This document shows positions 34,200 to 44,502 of a stretch of DNA of 64,000 bases, in pieces. The notes below the pieces were generated by a model. The model was not told where the DNA came from. It saw nothing but the letters and a program-made list of their open reading frames with translations, and did not search any database. Position numbers and translations under genes: made by a program. How positions within the stretch are numbered: position 1 is the first letter of the stretch; each line of letters begins with the position of its first letter. Origin of the DNA: Girardinichthys multiradiatus (Eukaryota > Chordata > Actinopteri > Cyprinodontiformes > Goodeidae); NCBI RefSeq assembly GCF_021462225.1, contig NC_061804.1:40921975-40985974 (forward strand), in the 5' to 3' direction.

Positions 34200-34960
34200 T
34201 GTCTAAATCAAAGACCTAGGTGAAGAAAAACAGTGGCTTCTTTTGCTTTTAAATCTGGCAGTATAGCAGCACTCAGAACAGCCAGAGCTAACCTGAACCT
34301 TGCTATAAGAGTTGCTAAGCGGATGTGTTGAGAAGGTGCAGGATTTCTTCCAGAACTCTTCAAACACCAGAAGAAGGATATTCAAACTATCAGACAATGA
34401 GGCTGCACCCTACTCAAGTTGAGATAACATCAACATATTGAATGAACTCAATAACCCTTTTGCTAGGTTTGATGCACTTAACATCACTCCTGCAACAAAA
34501 TCGACTCCTCATTTTGGTGAGCAGCCACTCACACTGGCCACAGCTAATGTCTGCAGAACCCTAAAGAGAGTAAACACATGGAAACCAGGCACGATTCCAA
34601 GAAGGGTACTCAAGAGATGTGCTGGCCAGTTGGCTGGTGTTTTCACAGACATATTTGACATCTCACTGGCTCAGGCTAAGGTACCACAATGTCTAAAGGT
34701 TGCCACAATCATCACTTTACCAAAAACAAAACAAAAAAACACAATCTCACTACCTTCAGCGGTACTATCGATAGAAACCTGGCCAGCTGCATCTCTGTCT
34801 GGTTAGGACCCTGCCATGTCTCGGACTGGGGGGTTCTGCAGAGGGTGGTGGGGACAGCAGGAAAAATTATAGGTACACCAATTCAAGATGTTACCTGACC
34901 AAAGCCCAGAATATCAAGAACAGCTCACACCCACACCACCAACTGTTCTTAACTGATTTA
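34200..34960 (+). pseudogene. LINE remnant (linker, pre-RT and C-terminal pieces)
   Basis: 34225-34430 reads a decayed linker (ALRTARANLNLAIRVAKRMC). The frame 34438-34806 continues with LNNPFARFDALNITPATKST, VCRTLKRVNTWKPGTIPRRV, LKRCAGQLAGVFTDIFDISL and AQAKVPQCLKVATIITLPK, the region before RT. At about 34775 it jumps to ASCISVWLGPCHVSDW and LQRVVGTAGKIIGTP (34689-34898 frame), the C-terminal block, so the RT core is deleted. The same LINE type supplies the fragments at 21560-22620 and 41960-42830. Confidence 0.75.
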
Positions 34961-35639
34961 TTGGACATATCAAAAAACTGCTGTATGAGTGGTGCAGCTC
35001 CTTGTATTGCACACATGTTCTCCACTGATACAGCATTTAAACTGCTTCTCAATTGTGGCAGCAATGACCCAATTATGAGATGATTTGATATCATGCAGAA
35101 CCTTGTCTGCACTGAAGAAGACACGCTTACCTCGTGATGCCCAAAGCTTAAAAATAAAACTAATTAATTGGACAAATAATAATAATAATGCAAAAGTAAC
35201 ATCGCCCTCCATGCTGAACACTGAATTACACACACTTGATCCTGAAACACACACACTATTCAGACTGGAAGAGCACCAAAAGGGACATGCTTACTTCATA
35301 GGTGTGTCAGGACTTGATTTTTTCAGGTTTAACACATGTAAAATACATGGTGGAATAGGAAACAGTCTGGCGACAGTTTTACTTTTAAAGTTTGAATAAG
35401 TAAAATAAAACTCATGCATGTGATCTTCCCAACATCCACAACACTGGAAAAGCCATCCAGTCAACCAACCAGACATTGTATTTTCTAATGACAAAATTTT
35501 AATCTGAGAAGTCCTGATGACTTCCAACATTACTGACATTGCAAGATGATTTCCCAGACGATGTTCTCTACACAGTACAGTGAAGCAAGCTCTAGTATGA
35601 TCTGGGAACTTTTCTAATTCAATGGAAAAATGGAAGGGC
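34961..35639. other. No classifiable feature
   Basis: No domain in the frames. A short (AAT)n-like stretch lies at 35177-35190. Confidence 0.45.
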
Positions 35640-35990
35640 CATCAAACTTAGGCTGGGTACATGGATATGATGCAGCAGGATATCCATCTTGACTTAGGGG
35701 TCTGTGCAGGGTCTTTCAACAGAACAACACTGCAGCTTACAACACCCTGACTAGTGACTCTTCCAACAAAATAACACCCCTCTTTTTGACTATCCTGCAG
35801 GTTTCCCTGATCTAAATCCCATTGGAAATATTTAGCATTGGATGGCAACGGTACACAGACTACACATACAGATGCCAATTCCAAAAATGGCCTATTGTGA
35901 AGACATTTTTACACATTGTTGCGACGTTCCCATTAGCCTCCTGGAAACACATGCACAAACCACAATCTTTGAAATAATCTATTAGAATGG
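35640..35990 (+). pseudogene. Probable Tc1-like transposase C-terminal remnant
   Basis: Around 35785-35850 the plus strand reads DYPAGFPDLNPIGNI then, after a stop, HWMATVHR. This resembles the S-P-D-L-N-P-I-E-N block of Tc1-like transposases with the catalytic E replaced by G. Upstream text (FNRTTLQLTTP-like, about 35715) fits the 'QQDNAPCH' region poorly. No ends were located. Confidence 0.35.
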
Positions 35991-37113
35991 TGGGACTACT
36001 TACTACTTTTTTTTTTACACTTTTAGTTGTTTTTTTTTAGATATCAGACTATGGGGAGACATGTACTGGTTACTGTTTCCTTGGATGGATAAAATGTGTG
36101 CAGGTGTATTTGTGGGTTTTCTGTTTGCATTTTATTTGGATAAACCTGTCTTAACAGCAGTCCTTTTAGGTGTTCAATTCTGAAGCAACACCAGACATGT
36201 TCCCTGCTATTATTGTGGAGCAGCTCTTCTAAGATCAGCAACTTGGTTGTCACAGGCTCCTGCTGCTACACAGCCCACTGGAGATGGAGAGGCAGCCTCT
36301 CCCTCTGGCAGCTATTGTGTGCTTGATGGCTGATTCTTAGCTGCCCAAAACCACAACAGCTTTGTTTCACTCCTGCAAGTCCTGTCCTGCCACCATTTAG
36401 GTATTATCTTTCAATAAAATTATTCTATAAAGCCTTAATACTACCAATGACCTCAAAGCAACGGTTGCATTATAAGAAGTTGCCCTTTTCAAAATGAATA
36501 TGTATTCATTTTTCCAGCCAGAGGACATACTCCCATTTAAAAGCTAAAACTAATTATCATTTAATATTTCTAGCTAATTGTAGTCTAATGGGAGAAGAGG
36601 AAAAAATAAATAAATAAATCTAATAGCTAAATTACAGTGCCTTACTTCACCACTTCACCTGGAGCTTTACAGTAAAATGAAATAAATAAATATAGCTTTT
36701 AAATTTTCAAGCAAGTGCAGTTCCCAAACAAAGAACGCTAGTTTCATAAAAGGAGCTCAAAGAAAAGGCCTGAAAATGAAATATCTCTCAAATGAAACAT
36801 GACAAATGCAGGGAATGTATTTGAGGTTGGAAGTCAAGGTAATCCTAAAAATTCTAAATAAACACAATCCTGGTCCTTTCCTGAGGTCTGCTCTGTCGAA
36901 TATGTTATTGAGTGAGCCTTTCAGATTTGCAGGAGGGAAGTAAATCATACACTTCACTTTATCTTTTTTTTCTCCTGATTAGACATCCATAAATTTAAAA
37001 GACTTTATCTTGCTTTCTGCCGTGAAGTTAACAGCAAATCTTATTAAACATTAGTGAAATAATGTAAGTAGCCATAAAGAGAAATACATAGTAGTCTTAC
37101 ATATATATGTATA
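35991..37113. other. No classifiable feature
   Basis: AT-rich sequence with short AAATAAAT runs near 36605. No gene or repeat is recognised. Confidence 0.5.
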
Positions 37114-37269
37114 TACACTAAATGGCCACTTTATTAGGGAGATCTGTTCAATTGCCAGTAACATGATGCACCTCAATGTCTAGATTTGGTAAAGATGTCT
37201 GTCTGAACAAGACAATCAAGGCATGCAGAATACCATCTCTGAATGAGCAACATGACAACTAATAAAGTA

Positions 37270-38879
37270 CAGGTCCTTCTCAAAATATTAGCATATTGTG
37301 ATAAAGTTCATTATTTTCTATAACGTAATGATGAAAATTTAACATTCATATATTTTAGATTCATTGCACACTAACTGAAATATTTCAGGTCTTTTATTGT
37401 CTTAATACGGATGATTTTGGCATACAGCTCATGAAAACCCAAAATTCCTATCTCACAAAATTAGCATATTTCATCCGACCAATAAAAGAAAAGTGTTTTT
37501 AATACAAAAAACGTCAACCTTCAAATAATCATGTACAGTTATGCACTCAATACTTGGTCGGGAATCCTTTGGCAGAAATGACTGCTTCAATGCGGCGTGG
37601 CATGGAGGCAATCAGCCTGTGGCACTGCTGAGGTCTTATGGAGGCCCAGGATGCTTCGATAGAGGCCTTTAGCTCATCCAGAGTGTTGGGTCTTGAGTCT
37701 CTCAACGTTCTCTTCACAATATCCCACAGATTCTCTATGAGGTTCAGGTCAGGAGAGTTGGCAGGCCAATTGAGCACAGTGATACCATGGTCAGTAAACC
37801 ATTTACCAGTGGTTTTGGCACTGTGAGCAGGTGCCAGGTCGCGCTGAAAAATGAAATCTTCATCTCCATAAAGCTTTTCAGCAGATGGAAGCATGAAGTG
37901 CTCCAAAATCTCCTGATAGCTAGCTGCATTGACCCTGCCCTTGATAAAACACAGTGGACCAACACCAGCAGCTGACATGGCACCCCAGACCATCACTGAC
38001 TGTGGGTACTTGACACTGGACTTCTGGCATTTTGGCATTTCCTTCTCCCCAGTCTTCCTCCAGACTCTGGCACCTTGATTTCCGAATGACATGCAGAATT
38101 TGCTTTCATCCGAAAAAAGTACTTTGGACCACTGAGCAACAGTCCAGTGCTGCTTCTCTGTAGCCCAGGTTAGGCGCTTCTGCCGCTGTTTCTGGTTCAA
38201 AGGTGGCTTGACCTGGGGAATGCGGCACCTGTAGCCCATTTCCTGCACACGCCTGTGCACGGTGGCTCTGGATGTTTCTACTCCAGACTCAGTCCACTGC
38301 TTCCGCAGGTCCCCCAAGGTCTGGAATCGGCCCTTCTCCACAATCTTCCTCAGGGTTCGGTCACCTCTTCTCGTTGTGCAGCGTTTTCTGCCACACTTTT
38401 TCCTTCCCACAGACTTCCCACTGAGGTGCCTTGATACAGCACTCTGGGAACAGCCTATTCCTTCAGAAATTTCTTTCTGTGTCTTACCCTCTTGCTTGAG
38501 GGTGTCAATAGTGGCCTTCTGGACAGCAGTCAGGTCGGCAGTCTTACCCATGATTGGGGTTTTGAGTGATGAACCAGGCTGGGAGTTTTAAAGGCCTCAG
38601 GAATCTTTTGCAGGTGTTTAGAGTTAACTCGTTGATTCAGATGATTAGGTTCATAGCTCGTTTAGAGACTCTTTTAATGATATGCTAATTTTGTGAGATA
38701 GGAATTTTGGGTTTTCATGAGCTGTATGCCAAAATCATCCGTATTAAGACAATAAAAGACCTGAAATATTTCACTTAGTGTGCCATGAATCTAAAATATA
38801 TGAATGTTAAATTTTCATTATGACATTATGGAAAATAATGAACTTTATCACAATATGCTAATATTTTGAGAAGGACCTG
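37270..38879 (-). mobile_element. Tc1-like element, copy 1, full length
   Basis: 1,610 bp, flanked by TA at 37268-37269 and 38880-38881. The ends CAGGTCCTTCTCAAAATATT are inverted, with terminal repeats of about 200 bp. One transposase frame of 334 codons lies on the minus strand. It is inserted in the older Tc1-like element at 37116-39095. Confidence 0.95.
37547..38551 (-). CDS. Tc1-like DD34E transposase, 334 aa, open frame
   Basis: This is a cut-and-paste transposase that would bind the element's inverted repeats and insert at TA. Residues 1-50 form the first helix-turn-helix (KATIDTLKQEGKTQKEISEG, then CSQSAVSRHL), with a basic hinge GRKKCGRKRC at 49-58 and the second HTH to about 105. 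The catalytic triad is D148 (VLFSDESKF), D238 (FIFQRDLAPAH) and E273 (NLIENLW). The 34 residues between D238 and E273 match the Tc1 signature. It differs from the copy at 47791-48795 at 11 of 334 residues by eye, including L271 where relatives have P just before I-E-N. The length is normal for Tc1 (about 340 aa). The start was chosen because MGKTADLT is shared by all three copies. Activity is unproven. Confidence 0.93.
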   Translation of the reverse strand: MGKTADLTAVQKATIDTLKQEGKTQKEISEGIGCSQSAVSRHLSGKSVGRKKCGRKRCTTRRGDRTLRKIVEKGRFQTLGDLRKQWTESGVETSRATVHRRVQEMGYRCRIPQVKPPLNQKQRQKRLTWATEKQHWTVAQWSKVLFSDESKFCMSFGNQGARVWRKTGEKEMPKCQKSSVKYPQSVMVWGAMSAAGVGPLCFIKGRVNAASYQEILEHFMLPSAEKLYGDEDFIFQRDLAPAHSAKTTGKWFTDHGITVLNWPANSPDLNLIENLWDIVKRTLRDSRPNTLDELKASIEASWASIRPQQCHRLIASMPRRIEAVISAKGFPTKY

Positions 38880-39095
38880 TAGATGGGCTACAGCAGCAGA
38901 ATACCACACTTGGTGCCACTCCTGTAGGCTAAGAACAGGAAACTGAGGCAACAATTCACACAACCCGTTCAAAACTAGACAATAACAGCTTGTTAAAGCA
39001 TTGGAGGGTCAAATGTGTCTCAATTTCAGATGTGATGTGATCAAATGCTCAGAATGTGGCTATTTAAAAGAATGGATCCTTCCTTCTAGGAACAG

Positions 39096-39964
39096 TTTAG
39101 ACCAGACTTGACCATTATACGGCCTATCCGGCCGGTGGTATGTCAGTCATGAAAACAAATGAACAAGTATTTATGCTGTGTATGCAATACAACTGTGTTG
39201 CTTTTATTTTGAAAAGATATATTATTTGCGTGTGGTGCACGTACCTGCGTCTGTCAGTATAGTGACAGGTTATGCTAGGCAGCGAATTTACGTCCGAATA
39301 CCGTTTTTAACAAGACACGGACTGCTAAATATTTATTTACAGAGGTCAAATGTAAAGGCGTGTGCTTAGTTTGTGGTACACAACACCGTATGAAAAGCGG
39401 GATTTTCGGCCCCCTAAACTGGCATGAATCCCGCTACGTCACGGCTCTTTACAGCCGTCTTCGGCAGGCGAAGCTCGCATCGTCTAAGCAGACAGCTAAA
39501 AGCGTACACGGAGGGAGGTAGCGGGGAGCGGAGCGGCTAGGTGTTACGACTCTATTTCACATATGAAAAGCGACCAGCTACAGCAGTAGCCCCACGTGGC
39601 TACTCAATCATTGGATGAATCAGGTGACATCAATCACTAATCACATGTGATTGGCTGTCATACCGTAGGTAGATCTGTCCCTATTGGACACCCTGAGCCT
39701 TTTTACAGGACTCGGTTAACGCCTCCCTTGTGAATTATAATAATCCTGTATCAAAAATACAGTCCTTACTCAAAACTCATTTCATATAATATAACTCATG
39801 TTGTTTCATTCATGCTAGGCTAATGATCTAACCAATTCGTTCTCAATCCTGCTCAACAAGTACCCCTGTCCTGCTTATTTTAGGTGTCCCCTTGCTGCCA
39901 CACATCTGTTTAATATGAATGGGTCTTCTGCATCACTACAATCACTTGTTGCTGAAACAGAGAC
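39096..39964. other. No gene; CpG-rich patch
   Basis: 39380-39560 is richer in CG and contains a hairpin (ACGGCT/AGCCGT near 39440). It could be the end of an unrecognised DNA element. No domain was found. Confidence 0.4.
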
Positions 39965-40040
39965 ACCTACATTCAATTCAGTTTTATTTATATAGCGCCA
40001 ATTCACAACACATGTCGTCTCAAGGCACTTCACAAAGGGT
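39965..40040 (-). repeat. LINE/SINE-type 3' tail fragment
   Basis: 'cagttttatttatatagcgc', 'caattcacaacacatgtcgt' and 'ctcaaggcacttcacaa' are, on the minus strand, the 3' tail of a common fish retroposon ('...gcgctatataaataaaactg'). Only the tail is present. Confidence 0.6.
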
Positions 40041-41585
40041 CTGGAATGTTGTAGGGTTGTTGGGGAGGTAAGAATAAACTACTTAGTGTTAGTTTGGCCA
40101 TTTTAGAATGGGCTATGTGTAGGGGTACTAAGAAAAATAATAAACTGATAAGGCTTGTCCATCTAGAGCCCAATGGCAGCCATTGATATACTAAAAACCA
40201 CAAGGACTGATACATGCAGGGCAGGGGTACTTGAAGCCTTGAATATAGATCCACTGATCTATACCTGAATAAAGGGCATGAGGCACACGCTTGACTCACT
40301 TTTTTTATAAAAAAAAAACAAAATTAAACATTAAATTAAACAGAAGAGTTAAAAAAGTTTACACAATTATTTCCAACTTGGTCTTGGTGTTGGTCTATCA
40401 CACAAAATTCCAGTAAAATATGATCAACTTGGTGACAAAAGGTGGAAAAGATCAAGGGGCCTCAATACCTTTACAAGCACAGTAGGTTTATGTTTCTCTG
40501 TGAATGCATCTCCACAGCGACATTCTTCACAGGCACATTTAACTCAGGTGAATGTTTGCATAGAAAAGGCTTCTAATGCACACTGAAATACTGAAATATT
40601 TATTGTCATCTCGCATCAATTTTGACACCGGGTGAACCCATTTGGCTAAACAAAATAATTTCCTGTATGAGCTCAGACACACTTCAACCCCCCTCTGAAT
40701 CATTTCAGAGCCTATCTCATTACAGATTGGCCTATCCAAGGCTGAATCCGACATCGTTCTTTTCTCAAACTGTAGTAATTTGACAGGTTTTTTGATAAAT
40801 ACTTGTTGTCAGATGACCTTTCCCACACCATCTTGTCTGGGAGTGTTTTCACTTGCCTGCCTTAGAAATTTATCAAAGTGCCTTACTTGGCGACACGAGT
40901 TAATGTGCTATTTTAAGCTTGCCGTGGCTGATAACGTAGTAAATTGTCCTTGTCTTAATGAGCCAGTTATGAGCTGTATTGTCACGGATAATCTATTATC
41001 TACAGAGGCTGCAGCATCCTCATTAGTGCCTTGTACTTTGTTTAGTATAATTCACGAAAAAAGGAATTCGCCAGGGGTGATCTTGGTGTTAACTAGATAA
41101 CTGTAATCAATGTAAAACAGTATCTAACCAATATATGCAGTATTACAAGTGTAAAGCTCTTTTGATCTCCTATAATATTTTAACTTACCTTTTTTAGTTT
41201 TGTTAATTGTATTTAAGACTCTAAAATGATGCCCCATCACATTGTGTTTATGGCAGTTTTTCTGTTAGAAGCTAAATCTTGCTCTGCTTTGAATTTTTTT
41301 TTTTTTGTGAAAATTATGCACATAAATTTTTGCAAGGAGGGACTAGATCAACACTTTAGGAGTCATTGGAGTGATCCTAACATACAAAACAGCATTTTTT
41401 TCTAATTACTTTACTATTTTATCCTAAGTTATGAACTGACATTCAATATAATATTTACGTTCACTAAAACCTTTGCATGCTCATACTTCTGGTTATATCA
41501 CATGAGGCATAAAGCAACAGTTTAGAATTCTTTTGAGTTCTCCCATTTGTATTTTTAATGTTTTTTGTTTTTATAGGCATATTTG
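40041..41585. other. Unclassified, possibly unique sequence
   Basis: No repeat wording or domain is recognised. 40560-41050 has balanced composition and lacks simple repeats, unlike its surroundings, and is a place to look for conserved noncoding sequence. Confidence 0.4.
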
Positions 41586-41589
41586 GCCT

Positions 41590-41912
41590 GTAAGGTGGCC
41601 CACTTGTTAGTACTGTTCCTTGCAGCAAAAAGGTCCTGGGTTTAAATCCTGGCTTTGGGTCTTTCTGCATGAAGTCTGCATGTTCTCCCTATATCCACAG
41701 GTTCTCTCTGGTATCCCTCCACAGACCAAATGATGCTAATTGATCTCTCCAAAATGCCCAGGAGTGAGTGTGTGGATGTTTTTTTTTTGTTCTGTGTCTC
41801 TTTGTTAGACTTAGTAACCTGTTCAGGGTGCACCTCTTGCCCAGTGACCTCTAGCGATGTGGCAGCCTGCAAGGATAAGCAAGTGTTGGCGATGGATGGA
41901 TGAATTCACATG
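41590..41912 (+). repeat. Divergent SINE relative
   Basis: It is in plus orientation: 'ttagtactgttccttgcag', 'aaggtcctgggtttaaatcc' (B-box-like), 'ctttctgcatgaagtctgca', 'aacctgttcagggtgcacct' and a GATGGATGGATG tail follow the same order as the main SINE but with a different 3' part. It is probably an older related subfamily. Confidence 0.6.
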
Positions 41913-41959
41913 TTTTTCTTCTTCAAAGGTGTTTCTGCATGGCTGCAATGAAACATTTT

Positions 41960-42830
41960 AGCTGTATAAGAGGACGACGTGGAACAGCTGGCCAGGGGAT
42001 ATGCAAATAACTGCCTGGTCTTTAACACCCAAAAAGTCCAAATAACTGGTGGTCGATAATAGGAAAAATAAAACTTATTGTATATTCGGCACGCTAACGT
42101 GCAGCCCTTATATTCAGGGCTGCACGGTGGCGTAGTTGGTAGCACTGTTGCCTTGCAGCACGAAAGTCGTGGGTGCAAATGGGAGTGTGCATGGTTATTT
42201 GTCCTGTATGTCTCTGTGTTGCCCTGCGATGGATTGGCGACCTGTCAAGGGTGTACCCTACCTTGCCCGTAGACTGCTGGAGATAGGTACCAGCTCCCCC
42301 GTGACCCACTATGGAATAAGTGGTATAGAAGTTGAATGAATGAAAACTTATATTCATTCGCTGATCATAAATGGGGACTGTCTGAAGAGGGTTCCAACAT
42401 TCTGGTTTCTGGGTGTTGAGGTCAAGGATGAACTGTCCTGGCCAGTCAGTAGCATGGAGGTGCCAAAAAAGAGACAGCAGAGCATTTCCTTTCTGAAACT
42501 CCTTAGGAAGAACCAGCTATCCCAGAAGCTGCACCTTGCACCACTGCTGTGTGGAAAGCGTTCTCACACACTATGTGTGCATTTGGTATGCTAGCTGCAC
42601 TGTTGCTTAGAAAAAGGCACTCCAGAGTGTTTTCACCACTGCCCAGAAAATTACTGACTGCACCTCTCCAACATGGATGAACTCTATATTTCCTGTTGTC
42701 TCAGAAAGCATAAAAACATAATAAAAGACTGGCGCAGGGTCTGCTTTCTCTTCTGCCTTCAGGTAGAAGATACAAGACAATAAAAACCAGAGCAAACAGG
42801 GTTAAATACTGTTTTTAGCCAAAGGCAGTT
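41960..42830 (+). pseudogene. LINE 3' portion, interrupted by a SINE
   Basis: Before the SINE it reads VEQLARGYANNCLVFNTQKV (about 41980-42040), the region after the RT active site ('LxxWxxxNxLxLNxxKT'). After the SINE it reads IINGDCLKRVPTFWFLGVEV, KKRQQSISFLKLLRKNQLSQ, and, with frame changes, a CLEKGTPECF-type version of the 'RALQRVIKTAQ' block. 42720-42830 (RRVCFLFCLQVEDTRQ, decayed from 'LLPSGRRYR') is the C-terminus. It is a 5'-truncated copy of the same LINE type as at 34200 and 21560. Confidence 0.75.
42117..42346 (+). repeat. tRNA-derived SINE, copy 5, internally deleted, with target duplication
   Basis: It is the only long copy in plus orientation. CTTATATTCA flanks it exactly (42107-42116 and 42347-42356). 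An A-box-like TGGCGTAGTTGG lies at about 42127. About 130 bp after the tRNA-like head are missing, including most of the B box. The host LINE carries GTGCAGCCCT just before the insertion, which is the complement of the SINE's own first bases (AGGGCTGCAC), giving a small foldback at the junction. Confidence 0.9.
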
Positions 42831-43505
42831 TTTGCACTGAATAACTACTATAAATGACAGTTTGCTGATTTTGGTGGGAATTGTACAATAAGTAATAACT
42901 GTGTGGATTCCCCTTTTTCTTTTTTGTTATTAGAATCTTGTTTTACTGCAAAAACATAGATCCATATTTTGTAGCCTTTTTGTGTTTTTATAACACAGAA
43001 GATTCAATTTAATTGCATTGCTATGGAAATGATGATGACAATCATTTCTTCAAGTGTTCTTTATGCGTTATAGTCACTCAGCATAAAGCTGCTAAAGTAC
43101 AGTAGAAAACTGCACAGCATTCCGCTAAGACCTGTGATTAGTCCACAAAGAAGCAAACACAGAAGGTTGTCTGTTGCTCCTCTCCACTTCTAAAAACAGC
43201 AATTCAGGGGCTGTAAATCTAGCTGTAAACTTTTTAATGGGCTTATTGAAAAGCGCATAACCTACAAGATGCAACAGAAACTTTACTTGGAGCTCAGGAT
43301 CTCAATAATAGTGTCTTGTACCACTAAGACTTGAGTCCTATATTTCTTGCTGTTACCCAGGGAGAGGTATATTAACAGCAGGGGTCGCGTTGACCAAATA
43401 TTTTCTGTTTCTCACTGTGTTTTTTTAAACGGTGATGGAAAATTCTGAATGCCATCTGTCATTTTCACAGATTGCAATTTACACCCCAGACCCCTTGGTG
43501 GCGAG
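42831..43505. other. No classifiable feature
   Basis: AT-rich sequence. No domain or repeat recognised. Confidence 0.45.
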
Positions 43506-43533
43506 TTAGTGGTTGCAGTTAGCTGTTTTCTCA

Positions 43534-43911
43534 CTAGATGCATGACGGCTCAGGATCAGGGACACAAGGTGGATCCACCTGGACATCCTTTTCAGAGAAT
43601 TTGGGAAGCAGAACATGAAGCAGGTCCACCTTGACACCATCATTTGAGAACAATGCTGGAGTAGAATTGAGGAGGGCTGAACAGTAGGTGCAGATGGCGG
43701 TGACAACAGAGCCAGAGATGTAGATGACGAAGACGATGATGATGAAGGCTGCACAGCTAGAGTTTTTGATGTTAAACCTGTGTCTGCTGCTACTAAAAAC
43801 GTGGGGATGAGTGGTGCAAGAGACACCTGGGCATGATAACGCTGAGCAGAAGTCTGGATTTTGGTGCTTGGAGGCGTCGATGAGTGGGCTCTGATGCTCA
43901 AAGGCGACCAT
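43534..43911 (-). CDS. Unrecognised 125-codon frame with one membrane segment
   Basis: The frame has balanced composition, several cysteines, and one strong hydrophobic stretch at about residues 52-80 (CAAFIIIVFVIYISGSVVTA region). A polar cysteine-containing segment precedes it and an acidic, proline-rich tail follows (VQVDPPCVPDPEPSC). No family comes to mind. A second frame on the same strand overlaps it, and no splice context or neighbours support a host exon. It may be a chance frame or a relic. Confidence 0.2.
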   Translation of the reverse strand: MVAFEHQSPLIDASKHQNPDFCSALSCPGVSCTTHPHVFSSSRHRFNIKNSSCAAFIIIVFVIYISGSVVTAICTYCSALLNSTPALFSNDGVKVDLLHVLLPKFSEKDVQVDPPCVPDPEPSCI

Positions 43912-43976
43912 GAGCTCTAGGGCTCTGAGTCGGCACAGACCTGGCTCTGGGGCTCTTTGGCCGACCGCCAGAAGAC

Positions 43977-44009
43977 AAAATGTGTCATGTAAACATGTCA
44001 GTCGGAGAC
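43977..44009. repeat. 33-bp piece of the MITE found at 45596
   Basis: 'aaatgtgtcatgtaaacatg' plus 'tcagtcgga' is identical to 45650-45678 inside the inverted-repeat element at 45596-46057. Nothing on either side matches that element. Confidence 0.6.
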
Positions 44010-44121
44010 GCTGCTAAGGGAAGGACACATTTGTCGGCCGCATTTGGATGGATGGATAAGAGTTTAAAATTTTGTTTCTATTGTTTGATTTTTCAATGGA
44101 GCTGAAAACATATCGAAACAT

Positions 44122-44489
44122 CAGTCAGTCAGTCATTTTCTACCGCTTATTCCATAGTGGGTCATGGGGAAGCTGGTGCCTATCTCCAGCAGTCTATGGG
44201 CAAGAGGCAGGGTACACCCTGGACAAGTCGCCAGTCCATCGCAGGGCAACACACAAACAACCATGCACACACTCATTCATTCATACACCTAAGGGCAATT
44301 TAGAGTGACCAATTAACCTAACAGGCATGTCTTTGGACTGTGGGAGGAAGCCAGAGTACCCGGTGAGAACCCACACATGCATGGGGAGAACATGCAAACT
44401 CCATGCAGAAAGACCCCTGGACGGGAATTGAACCCAGGACCTTCTTGCTGCAAGGCAACAGTGCTACCAACTGTGCCACCGCGAAACCT
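44122..44489 (-). repeat. tRNA-derived SINE, copy 6, with perfect 13-bp target duplication
   Basis: Full-length minus-oriented copy between CATATCGAAACAT at 44109-44121 and 44490-44502. It has the best-preserved ends in the window. The minus-strand B-box-like text is GGGTTCAATTCCC. Confidence 0.95.
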
Positions 44490-44502
44490 CATATCGAAAC
44501 AT

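Larger units (their letters stand above)
37116..39095 (+). mobile_element. Older Tc1-like element hosting a younger one
   Basis: The left end CACTAAATGGCCACTTTATT follows a TA at 37114-37115. The text then reads 'caaggcatgcagaataccat', 'ctctgaatgag', is interrupted by the 1,610-bp element at 37270-38879, and resumes after the duplicated TA with 'gatgggctacagcagcagaa', 'aagaacaggaaactgaggca' and 'gaatggatccttcct'. These are consecutive plus-strand transposase codons of a Tc1-like family. The rest of the transposase and the right end are lost. Confidence 0.75.

Noticed and set aside
38262..38591. 109-codon frame antisense to the transposase (also at 47751 and 63380)
   Set aside because: It is a shadow of the transposase gene, repeated in each copy for that reason.
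42126..42180. tRNA gene
   Set aside because: A- and B-box-like text is present, but it belongs to the head of a SINE flanked by target duplications and does not fold as a full tRNA.
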